Positions 12,174 to 24,280 are shown, numbered from the stretch's first letter. The stretch is DNA of 64,000 bases from Holothuria scabra (GCA_037179385.1 CM074185.1:10225371-10289370), one strand, 5' to 3'. The notes: generated from the letters alone by a model not told the origin. Numbers and translations are program-made.

Positions 12174-12566
12174 CTGAAATTAGGCGTAAACTAAGAAATG
12201 TTGAAACTGAATTGATTATATAAGATATCATACTTATTAAGTATAAATGTACATTGATTTAAAAAATCCAACTGTCAAGTACGGAATCTCTCTCCAGTGG
12301 TCGCCCATAACATTGTCCTTTCAATCTCACATAAAAAGTATCATGAGATATAACAAATCCAAAATATTGGAAACATGTTCCTTAAGAAGCTTTCAAAGCT
12401 CATCAGAAAGTTTGAAAAGGGAATATTTCCTTAAACACGTTTTTTAAGCTTTGACTAGTGCATTCACAAAAGCTCTAAAGGTGTTTTTCTGACCGACACA
12501 CCGATGATGATTTCAGGCTTGAAAAAATGCAGTATAGGACTCTTTTAGCATCGCAAGTCCCATTAA

Positions 12567-12859
12567 AGGCATAATCCCCTCCCCCAAACAATTCCAATTC
12601 TACCGAGCTACTTTCTTATGCTCCTCCAACAACTGTCTAAAGTATATTTTCAGCCAGACACAACCTCGGTTTATTGCTTCAAGGTGAGTATACAAGACCC
12701 AACGTGTAATCAAAATACACACAATACAGCCCGTGCTGTGTCATATGAGCTTCGATACTCCACATAAATTTTTGACCTAGCTGCCAATCAAAGAGCTGTG
12801 CCAATTGACAATATCAAAGTACTACGAAAACTGTACTTTAAGGTGAGAGGACTAGCCCT
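12567..12859. mobile_element. TTAA-flanked MITE family, copy 1
   Basis: About 293 bp between TTAA at 12563-12566 and TTAA at 12860-12863. Related to copies at 35475-35764 and 38515-38801, sharing cagacacaa, tcggtttattgcttca, atcaaaa and caatcaaagagctg. The family ends are AGGCCCTGTTCTCTCACCCC and its inverted form ggtgagagg..tagccct. No coding capacity. TTAA duplications fit PiggyBac or Kolobok types; the superfamily is not resolved. Confidence 0.75.
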
Positions 12860-13146
12860 TTAAACGTCCTATCGGAAGATTCACTTAAAAGATAAACTGT
12901 TTGCCAATGAAAAATGAACAACGGTACAACGTTGGTACCTGAGTGGGTTGCATTTGTTTTTCATGCGCTGTGATTCATCGCTAATAGGAGTTGTTGAAAT
13001 ATTTCATTGCCTTTAGTGCAATCAGTAAAATGCTGTAGTATGCTTTTCTTATATTTGCACCTTAAAAGGGAGTTTTTGAGGTGAATCACTGCAAATATAT
13101 GTTGGAAGGAAACAGATGCACACTTAATCAATACGTGTTAACTTAC

Positions 13147-13205
13147 CCGTAGTATTTCAGGCCTCATAGGGTGTGCGATCTGATAAAGTATATAGATTGC
13201 TAACC
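13147..13205 (-). CDS. Gene A candidate cassette exon (59 nt)
   Basis: Within intron 1, the minus strand has a good acceptor (gatctgttttag) and a consensus donor (gtaagttaac) enclosing 59 nt that read openly as GLAIYILYQIAHPMRPEILR. It enters in phase 1 and leaves in phase 0. That is exactly what is needed to join the phase 1 signal exon (15922-16009) to the outer phase 0 acceptor of the CUB exon (12173). Coding status rests only on splice sites and phase agreement. It could be a cassette exon, an alternative first exon (it contains an in-frame ATG) or chance. Confidence 0.35.
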
Positions 13206-14029
13206 CTAAAACAGATCATAAGTCACATGATATAAACTCCATTCCCACCAATCGCTAAAGAACTCCTTTTTGTTGTATTTTTGCATTTTAAAAATGATTG
13301 CTACCTACATATTATGTGTTATTCGGTTCCGACAATACGGTTTGTGATAAAAGTAAGTCACTGAAACGTGTAACACTTATTTTATATACCAAGACAAAAT
13401 ATGAATGTAGTATAGCAATCCCGATAGAATTGTTTGCATTGGTATGACTAAGGTAAATTGGTCAATAATTGATCTTTCAGCAAAAAACATGATTTCTGTT
13501 TTTAATAACAAATAACCACAATTTTCATCTTTGTAATATTGATAGCATGTTTTTACACAACCACTTAAAGTCGTGTGTCTTTCAACCAAAAGGAAATTTC
13601 ACTCAAACAAAACATTGCAAGTACTGAATACATTCTTGAAATTGATTTTAATCATTGACCGGGACTTTGTATGCTTCTTAAATGGTTGCGATTTTTCGTC
13701 ATCAAAATTTGAAACTTTAAAGGGAATTATCAATATGAGATAACAGCCGTTGTCACTAAGAAACAAAAACAATGTGTTTGTTTGAGAAAAAGAACAAGAA
13801 ATTTTTTTCTGTGCCGTAGAAACTCACCGAAACCAACCAAATAACTATCCGTTGAGAAGAAACTTGCCGACACAAAAACCAACGTACAGCATCAAAACAT
13901 TGAGGAAGTTACCAAATCGTGTAAAAATGTAATTAATACGATGATTCATCAATCTTTCTTCTTCTAAATTTATCTGATCTTATTTGTTGATAATTTGATA
14001 TTGTGGCTCTATAGTCTTTTCTACAAATT

Positions 14030-14250
14030 CTTTTAGTTTTCAACTGGTTTGAGCAGCCGACTGGCAGTCTGGACACTTGCAGTTGGAGCCCTGTCCTGGT
14101 CTACCAAAGACTTGAAAAAGGAAGATACTGCCATTTTGCTCGGTGTTCAACATAAGCAATGAGGTCGGGAAAACACGCTACTGAGCCACAACTGAAAAGG
14201 GCCGTTATCAGCTCGATCTTCACCAACTGGTTAGAAAACTGTTCAGTAAA
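14030..14250 (+). repeat. Dispersed repeat shared with 39870-40085
   Basis: Both places share, in the same orientation, ttttgct.ggtg.tca..ataa.caatg.ag, ggaaaacacgc..ctgagcca, then caactggttagaaa. No coding capacity. The class is not recognised. Confidence 0.6.
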
Positions 14251-15921
14251 ATTCCATCTAATTATCTAATAACTTCTTCAACTTTTTATATTTCCAAGTA
14301 TAATATAAGTAATATCAAATTAAGTTGTTTAATTAGTTACCCAAAGAATCCTGAACGATGAAAATCGTTGAGATTTAGTGAAGCTATGCTCGAAATTAAA
14401 ATTGAGAAATGCGGAATTAGAATAAGAATCAGAATAATTTGTGTATGTGGGACAAAAGGAATAGATATGGTACTTTATGTTCTGGCATTACCGAAAGCGT
14501 TTTCATAATTGCAAACGAACATTATTTCTTGAAATTTTCAGAAGTAGGGTACCTCAAGTCTTTTTTGTCCGTGAATATATGATAGAAATAGCAATGTAAG
14601 TTTGATTTGTGAGGTTTTCTATGATAATTAAAAAATAAGCCAGTTTCATGGGGCAGAATTTTGTTATTCAAGGGCCCTACCCAATTTAACCAATTGGTTA
14701 GAAACTCAAACGTAAAATCTCATCTAAGTCTATATTTTCTGTTGCTACAGAGAACAAACTTAAGCAAAAATATCTTGTCGACGATTTATATTGCCACTTG
14801 CAGGAAATAGAGACAGGAATACTAATGGGTCCAAAATAACTTCGGGTGAGGAGGGACTTTTCCCAGGTGTCACTTAAAACAGGTTGAACGTTCGTATTCA
14901 AAATTCTAGAGAACATTCGTTTGAAGCGTGGTCATATATATGTATCAAATGATATCCGACTGCACTGCATTCAAAAGTAAAGGTTTTGCCTTGTCATCAA
15001 TTAAAAAATGTTATGAAGGGCTAACTGCCAGCAATCGTATCTAAGTCGAACGCAAACCTCGGTTAGCGCGGAGTGTACAAGAAAATTTCGGACTGAAAAA
15101 AAATCCCCTGGCTTCTAATGTGTTCTTAGCTAAGTATGCCTAATTCTGAAAGTCGCACTTTGCAAATATTAGAGGGGACCGAATAACGATTTATCCGTCA
15201 ATGTTTTCCCCTCAAGACATCCGGTTATTGCGCCACTTCATCAAAGATAACGTGGCTCCAGTTTATTTTGAGCAGCGTTATGGAAAACCTGCGGCAAAAA
15301 ATCCCATACATTTGTAACATGATATCTCAACCTGTCGATGACAAATGAAAAGTGGGCCAGAAGTCCACTGTAGGTATGATCAAATTGTAAATTGTGTCCC
15401 ACTGAAATATCATATCTTGCAAACTGTTGTCGAACTGGAATCGTAGATAACATTAACTCTTCAATGTTTCGTGACAATTAGTTCCTGTTGTTTAAGTAAA
15501 AAGTGAAAGTCTATTGGATTAGTAAAAGGTAAAGAAAGTCTTTTGATAGCTATTTTTTTATATTTACCTTGGAGCGTTGAAAGATAAGACTATCCGAACT
15601 TCACTATCGAGGGAAATACAACATAACCTAATGAAATAAGTGGTGGCAAGGCTTGGCTCAAACATATTTGGTCATAGCTCCTTAGTTCTGGCCGTAGGTG
15701 ATAACTTTCCCTTCATTAATATCCATGCAAACATTCCTCTTTTACTTTGTCAAATATAGGCTTGAGTGGTCACTTGTAAAGGCAATATTGCCTAAATCAA
15801 TTTAAACTCAGTGACTTTGCCTTGAATGTCATCACATGATCTGGTCTGAAATGAGGAAGAGACTATTGAATAGTAACTTAGCGAAGAGAATGGTTACAAT
15901 ATTTGAAAGAAAAATACCCAC

Positions 15922-16009
15922 CTTTGGCCAACGTCATCCAAAGCTGAAAAAGGATGGCCACAACCGCCTCCAATTGGAATGCGATTGTTGGAGACATAGT
16001 TTTCATCAT
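15922..16009 (-). CDS. Gene A exon 1: signal peptide
   Basis: From ATG at 16009 the exon reads MMKTMSPTIAFQLEAVVAIL, then FQLWMTLAK, and stops at the donor gtgggtat in phase 1. A hydrophobic core (AVVAILFQLWMTLA) behind a short N-terminus is typical of a secretory signal peptide, and the phase matches the inner CUB acceptor at 12145. An in-frame upstream ATG (16102) would add 31 residues, so the start is not certain; the ATG pair at 16004-16009 gives the more usual signal length. The plus-strand gene C has a similar first exon joined to a CUB exon, supporting the call. Confidence 0.6.
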
Positions 16010-16538
16010 AGGCTTTTTTTTCACAAGAGCGACTTTCGGCTGTTGGTGTGCAGTTAAAATTGCAGGTCGATCAATATTGTTTCGGCTATAAGGCCAAGCC
16101 AAAGATCACTTTTTGCAACACTTGAACAAAGGTTTCTGCTTACTCGTAGGTTAAGGAACGGTAAGTTATGATGTGAGGCTTAAAGAGGCGATCAGTGTTT
16201 GGCAGCGAATATTAACGATTTTTCCAGCATTTCGTTCTTCCATTTTAAATGATTATTTTTCAGAATCAATTAGAGACTTTGAATATGTCTTTCAAATGAG
16301 GAGAAACGCTAAATTTTGTATTAAATACTGTTGAATGGGAATTGTGAAATTTTGGTTGGATAACAAAATTCCGCACAGATGCAAGGTTCATACGTACCGC
16401 TGCAAAGTCTCAGAGTATCAAACTTTGTGAAATCCAACATTTAATGTGACATTGCATGGATCTTAATGCAGAGAGAAATTGAAAAAGAGAATTTGTTTAC
16501 AGATAATGAAACAAAAGGTTCATAAACAGTAAGGCGAG

Positions 16539-16878
16539 TTACACTTTCAAATCAAAAGAGTGACCTTAGTCAGCTTAGTCAAATTAGAGTGAATTGTGTG
16601 AATTCACTCCAAAAAGAGTGAAAATTGCTACAGGAAGAGGAAAAATTCACCCTCCACGAGTGTCTGCGATGACCACTCTATTTTTAAGAGTGGTCATTTA
16701 AGAGTACTCACTGCAGGCAAATCGTCAAGGGGGGAAACTTCGATCGTTTAGATGGAATTTCACTCTTTTGGAGTGAACTTCACTCTTCTTGGAGTGAATT
16801 CACATTCTAATAGACTGAATTCAAACTTTTCACTCTACCAAAGGATGACTTAGTTCACTCTTTTGATTGTAAGGTGTA
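16539..16878. mobile_element. MITE with long terminal inverted repeats, ~340 bp
   Basis: The left end ttacactttcaaatcaaaag + agtga is answered by the right end ttcactcttttgattgtaag + gtgta. Inside, short AGAGTGAA / TTCACTCT motifs recur many times in both orientations, so the whole element can fold back. No open frame of interest. Not assigned to a superfamily. It lies upstream of gene A. Confidence 0.75.
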
Positions 16879-18084
16879 CGCGGAGAACAACTGAAATAAA
16901 AATGGCTGTCCTATAAACAAAAAAAAAATAAAAACGTATTCTTCCGAACTTAAGAGTAATGGGCTTATTTCTTGGGTCCGTTATAACTGGTGTAATGGAG
17001 AGGTGACATCAGTTCGTTGTGAAGTGGATGTTTTTCATTTCTATGGATTTTTGAGAAAGGCGTTTAAACTTCTTATGGCTGCCGTATATACTTCTTCAAT
17101 GAGCGTGTAAAAAAATTGAAGGTTTAAAAACTTCCGTTCTTACTTCGAATCTAAAATATGGCATGAAAGACAAAGAAGAAACGATAAAATTCACTCTTCT
17201 CAAAATTTTTGATGCATGACATGAAAAGTTAAGCTTTCTATTTCTACATACCGCTAAATACGTTGTCTGTTCAATTTGGTCAACTTCGGCAACCGGAATA
17301 ACATTTTCTGGCAGTCAGTATGCCCTCGAAATTTATATAAGAATTTTCCAAAAATTTCTCTTTTGATTGTTTTGGTTGAGAAGTAAAATTTGACATTTAA
17401 AATATGAGATATCACATCTTCGTAATTAAAAATGGCTAAAAATAATCTTGAAATTTGAGCGATCATCGCTGCTTCGCTTGCTAACTATATATTAGTGCTA
17501 TTAGCGAAAGCGATGAATTTTTGGTTTGAAAATTATCGCAAACGACACGACTTAGCTATGAAAAATTGATCGATAAAGCTTTGTGAAATTGTTCTGAAAT
17601 ATCGGTGGCTGAATTGCGATCGGTTCAGGATTTATCGATGGATTGTGGCGTCAGCAATGAGATGGGTCCCATGTTCTGTCGTGGAAATTGTAAATTACAG
17701 ACCTGATGAAAGGTCTGTTCGTGGAACGATGACACTGATTTTAGATTTTTCGGATAAACCTCTTTTCAATTGAAGTTGTCTCGTCCACTCGTTCATGAAA
17801 TCAGCCATTCAGTGCATTATCCAGGACTCTAAGAAAAAGTTGTAAATGATGGATTAAACGCTTAGGTAGAACAGTTCTGTAGGCACAGGAAAATCAAGCA
17901 ATAAGACTTTGGATAATTATCCTTGTGTTCTCATGATTCAAAGTGTAGAAAATATTGTGGACTAAAGTAAGAGCGACATTTTTGCAGGAAGAACCCTTTC
18001 TGTAAGCAAAGTGGCATCTGTAACCGTGCATATTAATCGCATCTTCTAGAATAGGTAGCACAAATTTTTGCATTGTGTGACTAA

Positions 18085-18305
18085 TGCACTAGAGAATTCT
18101 GCCTCTTGAAAAAGGACGCCATTTCTTGACCAATAGCGTGATGAATTGGCCTATTTTACAACAATAGAAAACCGCAGAAAGCACGCAGGAGGTAACTGGA
18201 CTATGCAATCTGCGTTAATGTGGCTTTTTGTCAGTTATGCTGTAAAGAAGACTTCAAGGAAAGGATAAGTCTTTGTCCAAGTTTCAAGCCAGTAGATTCT
18301 CTAAT
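18085..18305 (+). repeat. Dispersed repeat shared with 29868-30050
   Basis: Both copies share, in the same orientation, tagagaattctgcc.cttgaaa, actggacta.g.aatctgc, tgctttttgt.agtt, ttcaagga.aggat and gtttcaag..agt.gattct. No coding capacity; possibly a transposon or duplicated intergenic DNA. Confidence 0.65.
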
Positions 18306-19361
18306 GGGCACAATGATGACAAATAATTTTGTGTTAGTTTAATTGAACCTTTTGAATGATTTTGGTTCAAATGCAAAATAAGTCGTGAAAAACTTCTTCA
18401 ATCAAATCTGATTGCCCCTTTAAGGTAAACAACTAACACCTTTATTAAGTAGAAAAACTCATATCTGAGTAAATATGTAAATCCTAATTTATAGTTCGCT
18501 TGAGTCCAAAGTTTCCTCAGAGAAGATGGTAAACCATAACATTTAATGTTTGGGTAGATGAATAAAATTTAAAGTGTCTGATAAGTTCAGAGAAATACCC
18601 AGGTTTATGCTAAATGGCCAATAGAATGGGTTGTACCAGGTTGTACGGTCTTGCCAACAACTTCAGAACGGTGCTGTACACTATAGGACACTTCCCTATA
18701 AGCAATTGTGCTTGTCATGATCAGAATTCAAATCGGTTCCTGCGTTGCTACCAGTGTAAGTGTAAGTGTAAGATATTTTCTGTTGGAAAAGTAGGTCTGA
18801 ACATACTGACAATCCATACTATTGTTCAAGGTTTTCAAATGATCTTAACAAATGGGAGAACGGTTCAGGTTGCAATTATATCTTACATCCACTAAACATT
18901 TTTTGAGAAAAGGATACATCAATTTGTTACAATTTTCCGAGTGCCTTTGTTCCACCCTCTGTTACCTCAGACCTTGGAACGGGAGTGTAATATATTGTAC
19001 AGGATAGATATGACTATATATAATCATGACGTCATGTTGACATCCTTGAGAAGGCGCGTCACAATGGAATGTAGTTAGGTAATCTAAAAAGCCACACTTG
19101 TTGCCCTTAAACGTGAACTGAAGCAACCATAATTTTATGAAATGAATTTGAATGTCGTGTTTTATGATTGACATTCGAACATCATTTCACAATTTTTCTT
19201 TGTAATTGCAAAATTTACTAGACGTAACTGCCTAATTTACCTCGAATAATTATTAGTGAAGTCAAAATTTTGTAATATATACTTTGAAGAACAGTGAGAA
19301 GCAAATTTTAGGATTTGGATGTTGATTCAATGTAAGTTTGAGGAGACTGCTTTTGCCGGAA

Positions 19362-19402
19362 GGGGGGGGGGCACGAGAACCCCCCCCCCAAAAAAAAAAA
19401 AA
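19362..19402. repeat. G-run, C-run and A-run homopolymers
   Basis: Ten G, eight intervening bases, ten C, then about thirteen A. The G and C runs can pair as a tight hairpin. Homopolymer lengths here are prone to sequencing and assembly error. Confidence 0.85.
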
Positions 19403-21102
19403 CAAATTAAGGTATGGGTTAAAAATTTATTGCTATGGGAACATGGAACACACAAAAAAATGAGCAACCTACCGGTACCGCACATATCATGCCACTGTGG
19501 CATCTGTTACAGTAAATTTATGCCAGAAAGTCCACCATTTTGCATCTTAGCCCTCCCAGATAGGCAAAAACTTTCTCCTCTTAGACCTCTCCCCAGACAA
19601 AAAAAATCCGCGTTCTTGCTACGGTCCTTCTTTTAAGGTACTCTGGAAGGGAATGCTCTGTCAATAGTGTTACAATGAATATCCTTCTGAAATCAAATTC
19701 AGTTATCTTAAGCTAAAGGTTACTTTTCTGGTGATGTAGTGTAAGAAAAAAAAGAAGTCACGGTTTCCAATCATCCGTTACTACATGCTGATCTTTACGT
19801 CTCTGTAATATTACGATATTTACCTGAAGATACTGTCGGCGCTGATTCTTTTTCTGATTCGTTGTTCTTAAAACAAACAGGCGAGTATGTCTTACAACAA
19901 AAATTTAATCATTTGCTTCCTACATCAGCAGGCACATTGAACAAACTGGTTGACTGTTGTAAAGCAAGAGCCCGTCAAATCTTTTCCCTTAGAGCCATTA
20001 AAAGGGTGTCGTATATGTATACCTACTGATGAAGAGCACAGTTTCTTTTACTACTCTCAATTTGGTTCTACTATAAAGCATCATTATATCCAGGGAGAGG
20101 AACAGGAACGAAATGCATGCTCCCTTTTCGAATAGAAAAGTTAAATGGAGACGGAGCGTAAAGGAAAAATACTATAAAAAAGAAGGGGGAGGAAGAATCG
20201 AAAGGGAATATCGGAGAAATTGAAAACGAAAATTGGTAAATAAAAGGAAAAAATAAAGAAATACAAAGGATGCCATGGTTTTTTCCAATAGTCACTTGAT
20301 AGAGAGGGTGAGAAGGTTTTACAAAGTATAAGGACCAGGCTGCGGGTGCACGAAAAGAGGAAAATATGAACTGAGAAAGGGGCGGATCGTCATTAAGAAA
20401 GAACCAAGGTGGAGAGTAGGTTGAACGAAAGCAAATAAATATATAAGGAAAGAATGAGGAGCAAACGATGTAGAGAGGAGTGTAGGAGGGGAAGGAAAGG
20501 CAGCTACCATCCTGACCTTAATTTTTCATCACAATCAAAACACTTTAAACCACTGCTCCGATGAAGATTGTCTTTGAAAGTTAAACACCTTGCGGAAAAG
20601 AACCAAAATAAATGGTTGTACAATTGTCTTTTCTGATAGATTTCATGATCTTGCAACATGAAAAATGTATTCAAAAGACAAACGGGAATATTTCTATACA
20701 ATGTACTGAAAAGTGGGGTACTCTCATGTTGATGGTGTAATATAATTTTAAAAAAGGAAACTACGACATGTAAGCGTCCAATCAATTAACTGGAAACATT
20801 TTAAAGAAAAGCAACACTATTCTAAATGAAATAACACAATTTTCTAACATGTTAAGCCTAAAAAGTATATGATTTAATTTAACACCAGTTGGGTCGGTTA
20901 TTTTAAGTATTGGCCAACACTCGACTCAGCTCCTTTGAAGTTGAACGAGCACTATTTGAATTTTCTCTTATCTGGCGTTCATACTGAAATATTTTTTTGA
21001 GAATTCATTCGTCATTCTAATAATCCGGACCTTAAAAAGTGCATTTAAATGCAAAGTTAAACTAGTTACTATGTGAGTATGAACACATGAATAAAATTCA
21101 TA

Positions 21103-21274
21103 AACACTGTAAAAAATTACGGTAGATTGACAGGTACAAAAAATAAGGAGAAAAATTAGGATTACAGAAAAGTTCTGGAAACTAATTACGACAACTTATA
21201 TGTAATTGTTATGCTTCTCTTTATTTTTTCTTCTGTATATTTACAGCGATTTTATACCATTTTTTTACAGTGTA
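21103..21274. mobile_element. Small MITE 'ACACTGTAAA' family, copy 1
   Basis: About 172 bp bounded by acactgtaaaaaattacggta and the inverted ataccatttttttacagtgt. The interior contains ttctggaaact, as does the related copy at 53085-53255. No coding capacity. Confidence 0.75.
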
Positions 21275-22013
21275 CCGAGAATTATTGTTATTTAGGACTT
21301 TAAGGCAAACTGAATGTTCTACATTTATCACAGTAGACCCATGCTCGTACAACAGCATTGCATCGGTTGGGGAATTACATACGGAACGCATGAATGTTTC
21401 GTACAGTCATAGGTATCATGTTGACACACAGCTTGCGAAATAATGGCATTGTACAAAATATCAAGCTATACATGAGCTAATGAATATACGTGAAGTTCTT
21501 TTTAGTAAAATAAATGCAATTACAACGTGACATAGGCATCTACAATCTAATTTAACAATTGAATTCTACTCTTCGTTCGATGAACGTCATGTATCGGAGT
21601 ACAAGGTACCCTGCAGGGGGAGAAGAAATGTAAGGGGCAAATCGTTTTGATTAGGAGATGCGAAAAATTTATCTATTTGAATTTTTATGACCTTAATCGT
21701 AACAAACTTGTAAAAAAAAAGGGCCAACGAAAATAGTGACTCTCATTAGTGCAAAGTCAATAGGATACGATAACTGAAAACACTATTTTACATCTATCAT
21801 GAAATCTCCTTATAAAAGTTCGAATTGGTTTTCGGTCCTTCGTAGTGTCTTTGTGTCGGTAAACTGAAATGTCTTGTTGAAGAAAAATCGAAGAAAATTA
21901 TTAAAAAGTATTCCCAGTAATTTGAAGAGTTGCATTTTTCTCTTTAAAGTGACAAAATGAGTGGTATTCGTTTTGTGGTGCCACAAGAACCTGGGCATCA
22001 CTGTAACGCTGCA

Positions 22014-22357
22014 TCAAAATAAGCGTATTGCTCTATAAGGAGGAGGATTACTGGCACCAGAAGAATAGTCATTAATCGGGTCACAGGTATTTTCTGCTAT
22101 GGATGGAGTCTGAAAAATTACTACACCAGCGGATGTGAACGTTACCTTTCCGTCTGATTCACGTAGTGGTTGGGGACCCTCATCCTGTTGTAAGCATAAA
22201 ACATCCTGCGAACTCTTATGAGCGGCGGGTCCTTGATTTGTGGGTTCGTGGCGGCGACACATAACAGCTGCACACTTGATTAAAATTACCATTAAACACG
22301 GTATTGAAATTGAAATAAGGAGACGTCTGCCAATACTGGGAGAATCTGCTTCCGCTC
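22014..22357 (-). CDS. Gene B last exon: transmembrane segment and PPPY cytoplasmic tail
   Basis: This 344-nt terminal exon has the acceptor ttttcatttcag, enters in phase 1 and ends at TGA (22014). After AEADSPSIGRR comes a hydrophobic stretch, LLISISIPCLMVILIKCAAV, then the basic stop-transfer CRRH and about 70 cytoplasmic residues ending NPPPYRAIRLF. PPxY is the ligand motif of WW domains such as those of NEDD4-type ubiquitin ligases, so tail-directed sorting is possible but inferred. The membrane segment is unusual in holding one lysine and a proline. It matches in phase and layout the last exon of gene D (60263-60549). Confidence 0.72.
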
Positions 22358-23313
22358 CTGAAATGAAAATTCATAACCGCGATGTTGATAGAATTACACA
22401 TCTATATTCAGGATTTTTCCTTCTTTATCATCTAATGCTTAAATCTTATGAGACATTTCAGATGAGTGAGGTTTTTTATGAGTTGAGGGTGACTTAATCT
22501 TGCTGAACAAGAAGCTAAATGCTGCCACAACAAAGTGAAATGTCTATAGAGTTTGGTATATTTTCGGATAAACCGAAGAATTCTAAAACCTGGGGGCACA
22601 TTTTTATGCAAGCCCTTTGATTGGTAGGACAGTCAAACACTAGTGATATACTTGTTCGACTATTTTACTAAATCTGAGGACTGAAATAAATAGATTCTTT
22701 CATGTGTTGGTACTCTTTCGGGTAGACAACTCATTCTCTGAAAATCCTGAAGACCCCATTTAACTGCAAAAGATACCCCACAACTCACACACGCACATCA
22801 AGTATTTACTCAAATTCTTCTGAGTTCGGGTACTAGTGAAAACAGTGTCAAATATGCTTTCAAGTGTGCCGTTTTATCATCATCGAAGAAACATTTAGCA
22901 CTTTTGGCATCTATTACTTTGTTACACCCCACCCCTTGAACTGTGAAACGTATGATAAATTGCCATTGTCCTTTTGTCGTGCTGCGATATGGGAGAGAAA
23001 GCTTTCAAAACAGCAAACTAATTTACCGGATATGTATGAACTGGCATTTCGAAAAAAGGAACATATCAGTTTTGTTCCAAATTGTTTATTTAATTGCCAC
23101 CCGAAGTGAAAGTTTAATTCATAAGAGAATGGCTTCCCATTCTCGGTTGCTTAGCGTCGTAAAACAACTACCTTTTCAAGACATGGTCATTGTTTTTATG
23201 TCAGATGGTTATCCAGTACCCAAGCACTTGTAACCCAAACGAATTTCAGTCTGGTATTAGATATACTCATTGTTCAGTTGTAATAGTTCTTGCAGACCAT
23301 TGAAACGACCTAC

Positions 23314-23364
23314 CCTGTATTGGAAATGAGTAAAAATTGGGATCATTTGCTTCTTCGGGATCAC
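23314..23364 (-). CDS. Gene B exon: 51-nt acidic juxtamembrane linker
   Basis: A tiny exon between a strong acceptor (gaaattttattacag) and the donor gtaggtcg, phase 1 to 1. It reads DPEEANDPNFYSFPIQ and would join in frame to the transmembrane exon at 22357. Short acidic linkers of this kind are common just outside the membrane in single-pass receptors. No homologue is visible in the window, so support comes from splice sites, phase and position. Confidence 0.55.
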
Positions 23365-24280
23365 CTGTAATAAAATTTCAACGATCATAATTACGATCAT
23401 GCACGCCCAGGTCCCAAGATGCGAATCTATACCATCACTTGTGCCACAGGCGCAGTATAAATTTTATTGTAACCCGTTTTTACCATTAATTTTTAAAACA
23501 CGATTCATGGAGTGTGGGTTTTCAACATTAAATACATTTGACTATACGAGGAGCCTGATTTTGGTGATGAAGTAATAGCACATGATACAGGAATTTCATT
23601 CCAGGTAATAAATTTACCTACCTCTTATCAGACTTTTCAGACACGCAAGGTCCCTTTCTTGCATTTAGCGTTAGATAATTTTGCTCGACCACAAGAAAAC
23701 AGAACGGCACTTTGAAATTTGACCACCTATATCCCTATTTCTAAAGATGTTGGGGTCTAGCTTAATGTTATTTATAATAATTTAGAAAGGCGCAGAACCA
23801 AAGAAAATAATGCTTTTATTCCCAAACACTTGACAAAATATATCAAGCGTCCTATACACAGCCCCTCATCAGTTGCACAGGAATATACATATGTAGACCC
23901 CATATTTTATCATGGTTTGGACACTCATAAAAGGGAGTTCTTTGAAATACCAGCGATGTGGTCATTACACCAGTAAGGCGTTAAAATTACCTGGTTACAC
24001 CACTTCGTCATGCATAACGTTTCATGAAAGATATGACAAGACGTCATGGTGACATTGCAAACCTTGATAATACATTACATCTAATTACTGCATCTTAAAT
24101 CAACTTAACGTTACAATTCATAAAATATTGAAATTCCGTAACATCATCAACATAAAAATAAATAAAAGAAAACCATACTTCAGACAAAGGTAAGTGGATT
24201 TCTTTTTCTTTATTGTGACTTAATAAAGCCTAGTTGGAATTTTTTAAACATTTCAAAGTATAATTCATTTAAATCTTTAC

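Larger units (their letters stand above)
33..16009 (-). other. Gene A: CUB / YWTD-propeller / EGF / HYR receptor-like gene (span, open at the left edge)
   Basis: Gene-level span of the exons listed separately. In order of transcription: signal peptide (15922-16009), CUB (11949-12173 and 10034-10205), six-motif YWTD propeller (9172-9411, 8584-8749, 7458-7585, 4647-4901), EGF-like (4051-4137), and HYR x3 (2080-2313, 1138-1356, 33-275). The phases chain without a break: 1 after the signal exon, 0 inside CUB, 1 after CUB, 1, 2, 1, then 1 at every later junction. No stop or frameshift was found in these exons. The last exon ends on a phase 1 donor at the window edge, so more exons follow; by analogy with gene B they should include a transmembrane tail. 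CUB, YWTD and HYR domains are extracellular binding and adhesion modules, so a cell-surface recognition or adhesion role is inferred. I know no named gene with this order. The introns hold repeats and chance open frames, including an (AT)n tract, a TG/T tract and MITEs. Confidence 0.8.
16879..22013. other. Intergenic stretch between gene A and gene B: no gene seen
   Basis: No exon of the receptor family was found here on either strand. The stretch contains a repeat segment at 18085-18305 shared with 29868-30050, homopolymer runs at 19362-19402, a purine-rich zone around 20140-20500 and a MITE at 21103-21274. Open frames here are short and lack protein-like character. Confidence 0.5.

Noticed and set aside
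19319..19636. 105-residue open frame across the G/C/A runs
   Set aside because: Built on homopolymers and a dispersed repeat ('cttagacctctcccc').
19824..19866. Minus-strand 43-nt segment NNESEKESAPTVSS with splice-like borders
   Set aside because: Enters in phase 0, which fits no neighbour, and it lies downstream of the gene B stop codon.
20510..20580. Minus-strand LKCFDCDEKLRS, like the start of a Ly6-type module
   Set aside because: Only two cysteines and no continuation.
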